Source: Steinernema hermaphroditum
Lineage: Eukaryota; Nematoda; Chromadorea; Rhabditida; Steinernematidae
Direction: 5' to 3'
Assembly: GCA_030435675.1 (NCBI GenBank)
Contig: CM059625.1
Location: 6,448,001-6,512,000 of the forward strand
Length of the DNA: 64,000 nt
The position numbers and the translations under genes were made by a program. Position 1 is the first letter of the stretch; every line of letters starts with the position of its first letter. Below, one piece after another: positions 1-13,689 of the stretch. The notes under the pieces were generated by a model, which made no database searches, was not told where the DNA came from, and saw nothing but the letters and a program-made list of their open reading frames with translations.

Positions 1-3000
1 AGTAATACCGGCAGTCTGTCCACTTTTTACTAAGACACTAGTTAAATAGTATCGCTAGTAGTTTATATTGAATACTGAAGTCGCGGCGTACTCATAGAGC
101 ACATCACAAGCACAAACATTTCTTTGTTGAACAAATCTACAAAATAAAGTTCCCACAAGACCAAAGTGCACGTCGTGCAAATTCGAAGGACACAAATCCG
201 TCTATATTTCCAGACGGCAGCGCACAATTCAGTTGCATTCGGAGAAGCCGACACATGTGAACCGTAATTAATGTGTGAATCTGTCATAAACAAACACAGG
301 ACCCCTTCTTCGTTTAGAAAACAAAAGTGGATTCGAATCGAATGGTTTCGCTTCGTTATCGGCCAAAAACAAACGGACGCTCTCCAGGCGCGGAACCGCA
401 CAAAAATATTTTTCTCGTATTGTTAAGGAAAGTTAAACCACGGGATTAGGAGGTCAGTAAATAGCAATTATAGCCTAAAGCACAGTAAAGCCCACAAATA
501 AGATTTCTTTTTTGATTGATTAAAAGAAGGAAGACAGATGACGAAAGAGCAACATGAGTCAAAGAAATCATTTCTTTTGGATTGGTTACTTATCGTTATT
601 ATGTAAATGATTTGAAAAGTCCATACTTTCGTGCCCGCCCAACTGAACGAGCGCAGCAGGCAAGGTGAGAACTGTTGACGTACTGAAAAGGTCCTGATTT
701 CGCCGAATAGTAAACTAAGTTTATTGTTTTCTACCCTTTTCATAAGAGCAAGCTAGTTTAAAATGATGGAAGCCAAGGGAAGCAGCTTGAGGTCATGTTC
801 TCAGTTTATTCTAGTTGATATAACGAAAGAACTGATTTTAAAAGATACAAATCTGTGCAATGAGATGTGATATCTGGCAACCAAGAAAACCAACTGATTT
901 CTATGTCATTCCGTGTTCGAGTAAGGCCTTCTTATTTAAGAAGAATATAAAAAACCCCTTGCAGTTTTTGTACACACATTCTTCAGGACATAAAAAATTA
1001 TGAGTTCCAAAGCAGATCCCAAGCGTATCGTTGCAAAGTGCAACTGGTTGCAAAGTACAATAAATGTAATGATCATGCTGACAGCGTCGCCAAATCATCA
1101 AAAAGAACATAAACCAAGCTAGTGAATGCGCGTGATGAATTTTATATTTCATTATTTTGTTTGAGAGCGGGCCAAATCCGAGTGACAATCCCTGGTGGGT
1201 TCGGTGACGTGTGACGTAGACGCGTATGCGGAAATTGTTGGAAGGGCCAGAATAGAAACAATAATTCAAAGCTAGTCACATCTGTGAAATGATTATGGCT
1301 TTAGCAGCGAACGATGTTCTCACTGCTTTGGATTCACTCGTGCAAACGTTGACTTCCTGGAAATTGGAAATATGGAAATAGTATTCAGATGAACAAACTG
1401 AAAAGGAGATAACAGAGTGTAATTAAGAATTCTAGGAAAGTCGCGTGATCTAATTAAACACAATAAAAATATTTGTGTGTATACTCAGACAGAAGTAAGA
1501 CTACAGTTGAACTATAACCATTCGCACACGAGTGTTATGAGGTATGAAAGCGGCCAGTGAGGCAGAAAGGACACTTTTATTGTCATTTGTTTGATCCGGA
1601 CAAAGTTTATAATAAACGTCCCCGAAGTCCATAATACTACACCAGAAAGAAGAGCCTAAATAAATCAACTGCTGATCTTTTTTCGCTCTCCTTGACGACT
1701 CACAAGACGGAAGTTTATTCACGACCCTAAATCACAGTCTTTTTCCACAATGTTTCGGCGGACGCATCTCTACGGTCGATGGCTTCCAGAACGCGAAAAT
1801 AAAAGCTTTTATGGTATTACGACAGCGTAATGAATCGCGTCGTTATGACTCTTCTGAAGACACGCGTCATCGACCCAAGAAGACAGACTCGTTCATCACA
1901 ATTTGGAAGCTAATTGTTCCATATCAACTCGCTAAAGAGTCATAAGCCGAATGTTGCCCGCAAAATGAGAAGAAAATGGAAATTAGAGACTTGGAGCGAG
2001 CGGGGCCGCAAGCGTTTCTATTAATAATGGTCTCGGGCACGCAAGAAAGAAAACGAAGGAGAGGCACGGGACCCAGGAACTCCTTTTCTTCATACATGGT
2101 CTTTCTATTATAACACGGATGATGAGCGGCAGAGTCCGTAAGGAACAAACATGCGCCAATTAGAAATTCATTGTTGGCTGGACGCGACGGAATTAACGGA
2201 CCGCTACAGTATCACATTGTTGTTCCAAACGCGTATTTTCGTTCCAACAATGCTCCATTAGTGTAAGCAACGTCATATTTAAACCGACAATATGCATCAC
2301 CGCGTGTAGTTCCCCATGAAGCGCAGTGCTCTGTCCGAAATTAAATGGGTTCTAATCACTCAAAAATCGGTATTGACTACATTTAAAATACCAAGTATCC
2401 TGGAATTCCAGATGGCAATGTACTACGATCTATGCCACGATTACGAGAATTGTCTAGGGGCAAGAGCGTTGCTGTAGGCCATTCTGAGGCTAGAATTTGC
2501 TTGGAAACATGACACGTTGTCTTAGCAATTGTCGAAAAGATTAGAAAAGCCCATTTATTATAATCGAGATGGGAAATTTCCTATTATGGGCCGCTCGAAA
2601 TTCATCGGTCTCAGTCAGTGTATTCTTTTATTGGCGGGTTTCTTCTAAGTTTGGACCAGACAATTTATGTAATAGGAACAGGTTTCTTATAGCTTCACAT
2701 TTGAGTGCGGCATCTTCTCTCAGATGAGATAAGCACTGAGCACCGAATGGCTTCCGAGAACAAAAAAAGATAATAGTGTTTAAGAGAACAGCACAAAATA
2801 CGTCTTTGTTTTGATAGAAGAAGATTGGGGCTGATCGAAACCTACATTTTTGGCCAACAAACGTCATGTCATGCCTTTGTGACAAGTATTACTCGCGGTT
2901 CCTCATGCTTCGAAAAAGAAAAAAACAATAACGACAAATGAAAATGGTCGTTGAATAATTAAGCAGGCGTGAAATTTGGCGCGTCACCATCATTGGCGTT

Positions 3001-6000
3001 TTGGACGGCGTTCGCCACCAGCGATGATCATGCCATCTTCGCTTAATTTTTCGTGAAAATAGACTTATCGAAAATAAACAACTCAACGGGGCTATAAATG
3101 AAAAAGGGCAAAACCAAAAATGTTGGAGTGCTTTGTAGGAGAAGAATATGTGAAGCACTTGAGACTTCAATTACCTTGTGCGTAAAAGTGCTCCGCTCAA
3201 AGCGGCAAAGTCCGAACACTGCGAATGTTCTATTAATTATGAAGAGTTTAAACGAAGTGGGTTCCGTTAAATAACTGTTGCGAAGCACTAGAATCTGTTT
3301 AACCTCGCCGTTCCTACAAACGTGACGTTTACAGACGTACTTGCAATTGCATTATATTCCTTAAATGTAAGAATAGTCTTGAGTTTTTTATGTTTGATGA
3401 GATATATGAGAGGTGGACGAGAAACAATGTGAATTAATGGGAGCAACGACGGACTTCCTTCATGTAATATGGTTGTGTTATTGTCGGTAGCCTGGTCTCC
3501 AGAGGTGAACGAGAAACGATATGAATTTGAAGTTGTTGGGGCGTGCTACAAATAAAAACATATTTGAGCAAAGCAACTATAATATGCTTAGTACTTCAAG
3601 GTGAGTGTATATCATCTTGTAGCACCTAATTGTGCGTGGAAATGGTTGTAAGTGATCAACGTAAGTGTTCAATGCTCCAGTGGGACAAGTCGATTCCGCC
3701 TACTTGATCCGATGATCGGAATAGAACGCGAGATATATTTTGCCACCATAAAAGCCATCAAAAGAACAGTATCACGAAGAAAAAAAGCGTCGGGCAAAAA
3801 CATTCTTCAGTGCGCACGAAGAACTCACTCATGCTACATAATGGGAAATATTTGATGCAGTCAGTTTTTCATAGACAGTAAGGAATTATGCCCAGAGCTT
3901 TTTTCTTCTGACCCTTTAACTATAGCAACCTACTTCTTCTTTTTTTTAGCGGAGATGCATCCTCGATGTGAAAAATTTCAAACACAAAATTGTGGCGAAA
4001 ACCTTGCTTTAAGGTATGTCTATTTTGAAGGCCGAAGATTTCGATTGCATAACTGAAATCTCTCGGAGAACACGCTGACAAACTCTGTCAACACCTTTAA
4101 AAGACGTCAAAGCAACGTGTAAATAATTCTGAAAGAGATCACTTTGAAAAATCAGTTGGAACGTGCGTTCGGCAAAACCGCAATCTAAAATACGTCAGTT
4201 GAAAGATGAGGAGTTAGGCCATAGATCAACCATAGCAAAACAGTGACGTTGGAGATTCTTTGAATACTTAGGTACACACTAGATCGGAGTAATATAAATA
4301 AAGTTTTAGGCACATTGATGTTGGCGCGAAATAATGAATAAGCTGAAATGAACGCCAGTATACTTAAAAGTTTTTCCGTAGAATTTTAAATGTGGGCCGC
4401 TCTTCAAAAGGCAGATTTTCCGGTTCAGACCGAAAATAACTCTATAGGAGCTCTTGACCACTTCAGACACGCCGATCGACAGTTTCTCTATTGAAAAAGA
4501 AGACCGACAAAGCGAACTGAACATGAAGAGTTCATTCACAAGATCAGAAGTGAGCATCTGAAGCCAATTGCACTTCGTCCGTCGAACCGCGCATTTTTGT
4601 TCACTGAAAACGGCGACTGAACAAACGAACTTAGAGAGCGATGATATGGCTATTGGGAAAATTGACATCGTTGAATATGTAATGAATGGAGGGCTAGTTG
4701 CGAAGGGAGATCTCTGCTCGCTTGAAGCAGCGAGCAATAGAAATGGGACTACGATACCGGAACGGGCGGTCGCCCTTCCGGAGATCAGAACTCCAGGGAA
4801 TCGCCTTAATTCGATTACAGAGCCATGGAAGAGGCGCACGGGACCACCGAATCAACCGCCGATGAACCCATAACGTCCCATCGCCTTAGGCCGTTCGACT
4901 GGAAATAATCATCCAATTTGCAACATTTCGATGGGCGATTAATTCGTGGCCTTCTTGAACGAGCGTGCATGGGAAAAGGAAGGACAGCAGCGAGTACATC
5001 TTAGCTGAGTGAACGTGTCCTGGGCCGAAAAGTCAAAGACGAAATCTTGGTGAAAGAATGACCGTATTAGTCAAATTGAGTGTTCCAAATGAGGTCTCTT
5101 GTAGGGCAGATCGATAAGCTCATATTAGCATTCGTCATTGCAAGGGGAAGAAAATTGAAGATAGGAATAAGGCGGAAGACCACTGCATATCCTCATGAAA
5201 TTCCGCCGGAAAACAACTTCTTTAGTGCAATTGATAATATTATTAAAGGTACAAAACGAAGGCATTTTACGTATCGAATTGAGGGTAATGCGTGTAGTGC
5301 TCTAATAAAAAAATGTTTGGATAAGTATAATTTTGCGCGAATAATGATTAAGACGGAGGATAGCAAACGAAATGCCAAATGTGCGTAGTGCGTGGGTTCG
5401 TGCACGTCAGAGATGAGTACTCATCGAGGAGGGGACATGCCTAAAATTTGTAAATTTCACCAAGTGCGGATGCTATTATTGACATCAAGCCAGCAATCGA
5501 GTGCCCACGACATTCTTTGATTCAAGAGCTCCTATTTCCATTGGTTCAATGCTGCATTTAAACGAACTATGAGCAGTTCAAAAGGATGTGTGCCTTGTTG
5601 CGGAATTGTGAGTGTTGTTCATGAGCAATTGTGAATTCTAAAAATTGTTTGTGCAGTGCCGCACAGATCGATTGAGAGTTCACGTAAATATCACCGGAAA
5701 GTTGGCCTCTGTCATTCTGGTGGCAACATCCCATAAAAGATAATTATAAATTAATAATGACAAATTCGTCGAGTCGGTATACGACAACGTCGTTTAGCCG
5801 TCAACAACCTCGGGTCGAATTTATGGTCGGTCGGCGCCGGTGCAGAATCGCGTCAGCCTGAAAAGGACATCGCGAAAAGCGGACATAGTGCAACGAAAAT
5901 AATGGGAAAAACCAGTCAAAAAATGGTGTTTATCAAAGGGACGAAAAGCGATGATAGTGATCGATGAGCAAAGATTAGAACGAATTCAATCTGCCGAAAA

Positions 6001-7680
6001 CAGTTGAAGCTCGTTTTGCACAGTTAATTATTCCGAAATTGAGCAAACAAACCGAATTGCCCAGATGCTTTTCATTTTTAGCTACTATTTGGGGGACCAC
6101 AAGTTCCACAAGCTGACGAGATCTATTTCCATGCATTGTCAAAGCGTGCACCCCGCACTGACAATCTCGACAGGTAATAAAAACAACGCACACGAATTCA
6201 TTAATAAGCAGGCAAGTTCCGCTTGCTTTTCGGCGTTGGTGGTACTGGTCGTACGAGATTATAGGGGATAGGTTTGCAGCACAGCATTGTAAGAGGTGCC
6301 TTTCAAGGACAGGTCCAGGAAGTGCTTGTGGAGAAGATGTGAGAATGTTGCAACACACTTGCGTCGGAGAAAAGGACGTGAGGACTTGCAGAAGTTGGTG
6401 ACGCAAAAGTTGAAATGCATTATGCTACTTAGGACCGATCCATATTCTCATCATCTGGCTCGCGCACTTGTGAGGGCGTAAGTATCACAAGTGGAAGCGT
6501 CGGAAATTGGCTTTTTGCTCTGGAAATATGTGGAAGTAAATCTGAGAATGGACACTGCCACACATTCTTGAACCTTCTTTCACCTACATAGTTAATTCCA
6601 GTGGGACCCCAGGTAATCGGGAAGAGGTCTCATATCTACGAAAGGAAACCTTCTGTGCGCACTTAAGAATCTTAAGTACAGCCAACTTGATTCTTGATTG
6701 AATCACTCCAACAGAAATCTTCATTTCCGAAATAGACTATTCCAAAAACTATTAGTTAACCTTATTATTAACCACAGATCTCTCAAAATTAATTCTATTA
6801 GTGGAAGTTCAGGAGAGGGACAACGCGACATAAATAAAATTCCATGAATCAAGAATTCAACCCTGGCAAGCGATGGAAACATACTGCTGAGTCTGCAACA
6901 GACGATCCGACCTCTTCGAGTCTTTAAGCTTTGTTCTCACTCGCCAAACGTTACGAATGTTTTAGCGAAGAAAAACGTTCCAAGTGCCGTCAGGCTATGG
7001 TAGGTTTGGACATGGAGACAGTGCGGAAAAATGCAACCGATGACGACAATTTCATATGAATATGGATGCGAACACTTGGAAACGACACATTTAGAAAATA
7101 TTCGAATGTTATTCAGTGACTCTTGATGTGACATGTCTTACTGAAGCGTGATGCAGAGACGAGTTGATGCATACCAAGTAGGTTGAAAAAAACGTTAACA
7201 CAATGATGACTGACGCATAAAGCTCAGTGTGAATTAATATCAGTAGCTTGTAGGTGCACCTCCCATCGACGATGGTTTCAAAGGCACAGAACATGAACCA
7301 GCTCAGACGTGGGAACTCAGACGAAGCCGAGTCTTTTCGTAAAGCTGACTTTCGAATACGCCCGATGCTTTTTTTGATCTGATGAAAAATTTTTGATTAG
7401 ACTCGCACCATTAGTGCAAATGGCAATAAAAAACGTTCTCATATCAGCGCACATTTGGCGATTAAATAATTATAAAAACTTATTAAAGAATTGTCTTTCT
7501 GCGATAATGTGCTTTGGCACAAAAACTCTCTGTCTCACACACTTATTTTCTCGGATTAGCAACTGCCAAATGAGCACGAAAGCATTCCTCAGCATCAACA
7601 GTCGACTAAAAGACTACACTACACCGTTTGTAGTCTGCTCCCTTCTGTAGCTGCCGCACACAAATATCACATTGCGCAGC
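1..7680. other. Long stretch without a supportable gene
   Basis: Open frames here are short, overlap on both strands, use no recognisable domain and are not bounded by convincing splice sites. The longest is an antisense frame around 4,306-4,839, with a 101-codon frame opposite it. A weak direct repeat with the core acgagaaac lies near 3,411 and 3,498. The last few hundred bases would hold the upstream control region of the ECH1 gene. I see nothing else to annotate. Confidence 0.5.
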
Positions 7681-7726
7681 TTGTTTGCCGGTCTGTTTTC
7701 TTTTTGTCTCCTTCGGTCACTGCAGA

Positions 7727-9118
7727 ATGCACTTCCAAACTATCGCTCTTTCTCATCCGGATCCGTTTGTGGCCCATGTCCAGCTGAACCGACCGAAGAT
7801 GCGGAACGCTCTGAATCATCAAATGTGGACGTAAGCAGGAAAGAGCCTAGTTAGAATCAGTAATTTGTGCTCAGAGAACTTCCCATGGCAATCAACGCGC
7901 TCGCCGTCGACCCGGAGACTCGCGTCATTGTTATCTCCGGAAGTGGAAAGTCATTTTGTTCCGGAATCGATCTGCAAGGTTTTTTTAATGGTGAACGTTG
8001 TCGAAAATACACGAACGTTGACAGATATGCAGCATCAGGAGATATTCTCACAAGAGCAAGACCGAGAAATGGACGTGGCTAGAAGGGCTCGCAAAATGGG
8101 AGTCACAATCCGACAATATCAAAAATCGCTTTCTTCCATTGACGAGGTCTGTTGTGAGCTCCGTCAGCTTACGCGCGGTTCTTCAGTGTCCAAAGCCGGT
8201 CATCGCCGCTATCCATGGACACTGTCTCGGCGGTGGAATTGATCTTATCGCCGCTTGTGATATCCGATGGGCTTCTGAGGAGACCATCTTCTCCATTAAG
8301 GTTAGCGAACATTTGACAAAGGCACTTAAGCCGAGGCCATCGGCGACTGATGAAAAACTCACAGAAGATTACCACAATATGTTTCTTTTGCAACGATCTG
8401 TAGCTTTGCATTGCAGGGTGCACTTCAAGTGAATCCACCCAAAGGGCATCGTAGTTGTTTAACAGCACTTGTTATTTGCCTGAAAGTCATAGAAAAGAGC
8501 GAACTTGGGATGAACTCTAAATAACCAAGAACATGTTTATTCCTCGAAGGCACTTTCTTGCGAACATGATCTTCATTTAAGAACTTTGATCATTTTGTGT
8601 CACCACCCTCATTGCACATATTCTCAGGAAGTTGACATTGGTCTTTGCGCCGACGTCGGGACGCTCAATAGACTTCCAAAAATCTGCGGAAACAACAGTT
8701 GGGTGCGTGAGCTCGCGTACACTGCCAGAAATTTTGGGGCGCAAGAAGCTCTGCAGAATGGTATGCAAATAGATGCACAGCACGATCACACATCTATCTT
8801 GTCCACATAGGTCTGCTGTCCAAAATGTTTGCTTCGCCTGAGAAATGCATCGATGCTGCATTGAAGCTCGCCTCTAATTTGGCCAAGAAAAGCCCGATTG
8901 CAATGCAAGGTACGAAGATCAACCTGAACTATAGTCGTGATCACTCAGTCAAGGAATCCCTGGAATATACGGTATAAGCGTTATAGGGTGTTGACATCAC
9001 TCATCTAAATCCGATTCAGGCTCTCTGGAATCAGTCTCAACTTCTTACGGAAGATATTCCGAAGTCAGTTGTGGCTGCGATGACGAAATCTGAGCCTCCG
9101 ATATTTGCAAAACTGTAA
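7727..9118 (+). CDS. ech1: Delta(3,5)-Delta(2,4)-dienoyl-CoA isomerase (ECH1 orthologue)
   Basis: A crotonase-fold enzyme that isomerises 3,5-dienoyl-CoA to 2,4-dienoyl-CoA during beta-oxidation of odd-position unsaturated fatty acids. Seven exons join in frame: 7727-7830, 7875-7978, 8025-8146, 8187-8300, 8628-8760, 8811-8971 and 9020-9118, giving 278 aa. Visible family marks are VQLNRP near residue 19, the oxyanion segment SGSGKSFCSGIDL, AAIHGHCLGGGIDL, and the block EVDIG...ADVGTLNRLPK. The Asp of GGGIDL, the Glu of EVD and the Asp of ADVG match the family's three acidic active-site residues. The start follows an acceptor-like tgcag by one base. The protein begins directly at the fold, with no mitochondrial presequence, and ends in AKL, an allowed PTS1 peroxisomal signal. 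Four introns are 40-50 nt; one is about 330 nt. Identification is firm; the localisation is inferred. Confidence 0.93.
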
Positions 9119-9156
9119 AATCGACAGTACATAAAATTGGCATTTTATTTCTTTCA

Positions 9157-9162
9157 AATAAA
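9157..9162 (+). terminator. Polyadenylation signal of the ECH1 gene
   Basis: AATAAA lies 39 bases after the stop codon, in a T-rich context. Confidence 0.7.
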
Positions 9163-9164
9163 GA

Positions 9165-10368
9165 TCGTCTATTGTTGCTTCTTTGTTGATAGTCCCTTCT
9201 AAGAAGTTACCGAGAAAATCGAAAGATGGGTGGATATTGCAATTGAAAGTGATCTATTCATGGGAGGTGTAAACGTTCTCATAGATTTATTCAATTGGTC
9301 AATTGAAAGTCGTCGCTTATGGTCATAAAAGATGTACATTTTATTGAGCGTACCACCATTCGTATCTATTAGAATTGTAGCCACCAGGCGGGTCCCTCGC
9401 ACGCGTAATAGCATCCCTCGCTTACATGCAATAGTCCATGCACCTAATTGACATTACAGAATGTCTATAAAGTGACATATTTTTAACTGACTAACCGAAT
9501 GAAAGTTCATGCCAGTGAAGACGCCATTTAGTATACCTATCGAAGGAACTACGGTGACTGTGAGATGAAGACAATAGAGTTCCATCAAGTGCTGTAATAC
9601 TTGGTCGAAATCCGACTAGCGTAGATGCTTAATATGGAGGGATTAGGGGCGCATTTGAAAATATTTCGCTCTGTGTGAGATCACTGAAATATGACATTGT
9701 TGCTTTGTAGGCAATAGGTATACCGAGAAACTTCGCAGTATACTCCTTGACCAGGATAACAGTACCGTTCCTATAAGAAACTGTAGCTGGCTTCTAAAAT
9801 TTCTCGTAGGAGATTAGAAGATCACGGAATTATCACCGTGGGCCACACTATGCCAGCGGTGTAAACGCTCGCTTTTTTATCTGGAGACTAATGGGGACGA
9901 TAGACGGATCACACCTACGAGCATCCCTAGGATTGTAAATCGACGTTTTTATCGACTCCTCTCGATGGTAGCCCGTGAAAATTTAGATTATTTTTAAATT
10001 GTGCGAATGTGCCGAGGGTAAGGGAATCGGCAATGGAGGTCGTTCCGAGGGGCCGCAGGGCTCGCGGATCGTGCGATTGATTGCCGTCCGACCGACGCTT
10101 CGGTCATTTGCCCGCCGACCCGGCTGGATGTCAGCGAACTCGCTGTAATAATGTTCTTCTAAGCATATGGTTTAGGAAGGAGGGCGGCCACTCACACAGA
10201 CAACCGGCCGATCGCTTCTCACCCCAACAATCAATCGCTTCGCAGCGATATATGCTTTGCATAATACCGATAAACAACGCTCATTTATTAATAGTTTCGA
10301 TCTGTCCGTTTCCTCGTCGGCCTAGTTGAAACCGCGGTTCCTTTTCGTGTGCGTTCTTTATGCACGCA
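9165..10368. other. Spacer between ECH1 and unc-93
   Basis: No supportable gene. The part from about 10,000 to 10,370 is GC-richer and probably holds the unc-93 promoter and 5' UTR. An acceptor-like cgcag ends at 10,369, ten bases before the unc-93 start. Confidence 0.5.
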
Positions 10369-10378
10369 GTGCTACTAA

Positions 10379-13300
10379 ATGGACGGAAATGCATGGGAGC
10401 TCGTCGAAGAGGATAAATCTCGGAAGGGAACGGCGGGAAGGGTTTCCAGATCGCCATCGAGCAAATCCAAACTCGGATCAGAGGTAGGCTGTGCCGTGCC
10501 GTTCTCCGCGTAGTCGTGCCGCTTCAGTTTTTATTTGACATCGACGGCGCCGAAATCGATGCGGAAGAACTGTCGAGCATCATCGACGAGCATGTCAGGA
10601 AGGAGTCGGAAAAGAGACAACTGCGTGGAAAGTGAGTTCTTTTAGTGATTTATTTATGCGACATAATGTCAGTGTACACTGAAAGAATACAGTTAGACGT
10701 CTGTGGTTGAATGCGCCCTGGGTGCCCGATTTATAAAATGTGAAACTGACAAATTTTTCTGACAACTTATTTGTCTGCAGGTCACCGGCAGTAGAATCCC
10801 TGAGAAAAGTCAGTCGCATCGTCTTGGAAAAGGTTGGCCTCAAAGCGAAGCGCAAACCAACCGATGTGCACGAACTGTCATACGTCCATGATCTCCCGTT
10901 CATTCCCCTTACCGATCTTTGTCTTCGCCCGATCTCATCAAGTTATGCAAGTCACGAGCGCTCTTCGCTTATCCCAAAGATACTCAGTCCCGTCTTGCTC
11001 AGAGACACTAAAAAGGAGAAGAAGCCCATACGCGACGAGAAATGGTGAGAACTGTACTGAACTGTCGTGCGAGAAGAACGTTTTATTTTAGTGCCTATTT
11101 GTTTCGGGGAAGTTCCTATGAACTACTGGATGAGCCAGCCACTGCAGGCCCTCAGCCAAGTGAGCGAATCCACATGTACGATCCTTACTGCCCCGTACAT
11201 GGATCAAGAAGAAGGGTTTCCCGGAGAAGACAACTTCTCGATATGCACAGTTTTGTTGCAAGTGTGGACACAGTTGATTTGAACGAGACAAGCAACCCAT
11301 TGCTCTACAGGTGCAGGATCACGTAGTTCATTAACATAGACTTTTTCTAGCCAGCAGTTTGCGGCGAAGTTTATTCGAAAACGTCGTCGTGGCATTTTAA
11401 CCGGTGAACAGAAGATTCGTGTGGAAAAGGCGCGCCACAAAATTCGGATGAACCTCTGGATCATCTCACTCGCTTTTCTCTTTCTCTTCACTGCATTCCA
11501 CGGACTTCAGAACCTTCAAACTTCGGTCAACGGCGATCTAGGGGCCGACAGTCTCTGCGCATTCTACATCAGCCTGGCTATATCATCGCTCATCGTGCCC
11601 TCATTCATGATCAACAGGCTAGGATGTAAAATGACCCTTGTCTATGCAATCATCATTTACATTCTCTACATGGCTGCCAACTTCCTGCCAAAGTTTGTCG
11701 GTCCTCCTTCCCTTCATAACCAATACGTTCAGGTACTACTCTCTAATTCCTGCTTCCGTTCTTGCCGGAATTGCGGGCAGCTGTCTATGGGCTGCCAAAT
11801 GTGTGTACATCACCGAAAGTGGTATCAAGTACGCCAAAATCAACATAGAGGCTCAGAACGTTGTGATAGTCAGGTATCGCACTTGGCTAAACTGAAGATA
11901 GCAGATGCTTTTCAGATTCTTCGGGTACTTCTTCATGATCGTTCACTTGGGTCAGGTCATAGGAAACGTCCTGTCTTCCATGATTTTGACGGCTGCAGTC
12001 CCAACGATTCCCCCGATAGATCACGTAGATGCAACATGCGGAAACAGCTACATAAAGAATCATAGCAATCTGAGTCCGCGAGCGCAGAAGAACCTGATGA
12101 GGCCGCCTCAAGCCGCCTACCTTTCGGTCGTCGCCTGCTACATCGGCTGCGCGACGATAGCGCTGATGACCGTGGCGATGTTCTTGAATTCTTTGAAGCG
12201 TGACAGTGCCATGAGGTAAAGAATCTTATTTTTAAATGAATGCTAACATATAAGTAAAGAAACAAATCACCGCACTTCACATGGGACGTTCTTCGCATCA
12301 CCATCAAGAACATGAGAAGGGCGAAGCCTCTGCTTCTCATTCCTCTTACCATCTTCACCGGCATCGAACAGGCGTTTGTCGTCGGTCTATACACAAAGGT
12401 GTGAGCACAGAGGTCAACATTCATTTATTCTTTTGTTTAGGCATTTATTGGCTGTGGCCTGGGAATTAGTCAGATTGGCTTCGTGATGACATCGTTCGGC
12501 GTTGCCGACGCCGTCTGCAGCCTAGTTTTCGGGCCGCTGATCAAAATGTTCGGACGAATGCCGCTCTTTGTCTTCGGTGCCGTCATCAACATGCTAATGA
12601 TAGGAACACTTTGGGTGAGTTGTGCGTTGGATAGCACTTCCAGAGGCGAAGAACGGCGTAACCCATATCACCCTTGCTACCAACAGATTATGACACTAAA
12701 ATTACACACTTTCCAATACATTGCTGCCTTTGAAGGAACGCAAATTGAGGATAGTAGCTAAAGACTGGTTCTCTATAACCTTTTGAATTTACCACACAGG
12801 GAGCGATTTTAAGTTCGACACCTTTCAAAATAATGGTGCCTGTTTCGGATATTCTTTTTTTATGCTTTCAATGTGCATTACCTGTGCGGTACTTCTTAAT
12901 TGCTTCTGTGTATATCTTTGCTTGTTTCTGTCCTGTTTCAAACACTACAGTCGCCTTTCAGATCTGGCCTCTTAACCCTAACGACAAAGGACTTTTCTAC
13001 ACCATCGCCGGTGTTTGGGGAATGGCTGATGGCGTCTGGAACACTCAAATCAACGGCAAGCTCTGGTCTGCAATATATCGTCATGTATTCCTTTTTAGGA
13101 TTTTGGGTGGCGTTGATAGGACGCGAATCACTTGAGGTCGCGTTCTCCAACTACCGCTTTTGGGAGTCCTCGGGCTTCGCCTTGGGCCTTTTTCTCACTC
13201 GCTACACGGATATCAGCCACTTCCTGGTCATTTCCTTTGTGATACTGTTGATAGGCATGCTCGGCTACTTCGTTATTGAACTATACGAGAAGATCTGCGT

Positions 13301-13491
13301 AAGTGCATACATTCAAAATCTTCAGTTCGATTTTGCTTTAGGAATACTTCAAGATTATGTTTGAAGTCTGTGTTCTTCATCGTAGAGAGAATTCTGGGAG
13401 AAGTGCTCCTGGTTCAATGGAAGCATCGCTTATCAGCAAAAATACAATTCCTACCATATCCATGACAGAGCCGCGCGTCTCGCGGATGTGA
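10379..13491 (+). CDS. unc-93: UNC-93 family membrane protein
   Basis: A major-facilitator-like membrane protein; in C. elegans UNC-93 is a regulatory partner of the two-pore potassium channel SUP-9 in muscle. Twelve exons join in frame: 10379-10483, 10528-10631, 10781-11044, 11092-11310, 11351-11692, 11733-11873, 11916-12215, 12260-12398, 12441-12614, 12962-13055, 13099-13298 and 13342-13491, giving 743 aa. The first ~260 residues are hydrophilic and charged. The first membrane segment starts near residue 264 (MNLWIISLAFLFLFTAFHG). Family blocks include ASVLAGIAGSCLWAAKCVY, TGIEQAF, and NYRFWESSGF near the end. Length and layout match C. elegans UNC-93 (about 705 aa). Intron 10 has a GC donor: every GT alternative I tried breaks the frame. 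Identification is firm; the terminal exon is less certain. Confidence 0.92.
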
Positions 13492-13496
13492 ATTCT

Positions 13497-13502
13497 AATA
13501 AA
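13497..13502 (+). terminator. Polyadenylation signal of unc-93
   Basis: AATAAA begins six bases after the stop codon, so the 3' UTR is very short. It is only 55 bases from the opposing signal of the minus-strand zinc-finger gene. Confidence 0.65.
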
Positions 13503-13556
13503 TTATGGGACGTTGACAGCGATTAGTGACAATTCCTTGCTACCCGCAAGGCACGC

Positions 13557-13562
13557 TTTATT
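13557..13562 (-). terminator. Polyadenylation signal of the zinc-finger gene
   Basis: AATAAA on the minus strand, about 130 bases after the stop codon at 13,690. Confidence 0.6.
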
Positions 13563-13689
13563 ACAGCAACCGACAGAACAATAATGCACGCGTACAGATT
13601 AGACACCAGAAGTAAACCGATTTTAAGCAAAAACAAATGAGAGATCAAACAATAAATAAATGATTCATAAAGTGTAAATGAGGTAAATA

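Noticed and set aside
4306..4839. 177-codon minus-strand frame with a 101-codon frame opposite
   Set aside because: The start is not convincingly defined, no domain is recognisable, and the two frames mirror each other as chance open frames do.
5080..5388. 102-codon AT-rich plus-strand frame rich in Lys and Ile
   Set aside because: It could be a degraded transposon frame, but no motif supports that and no flanking repeats were seen.
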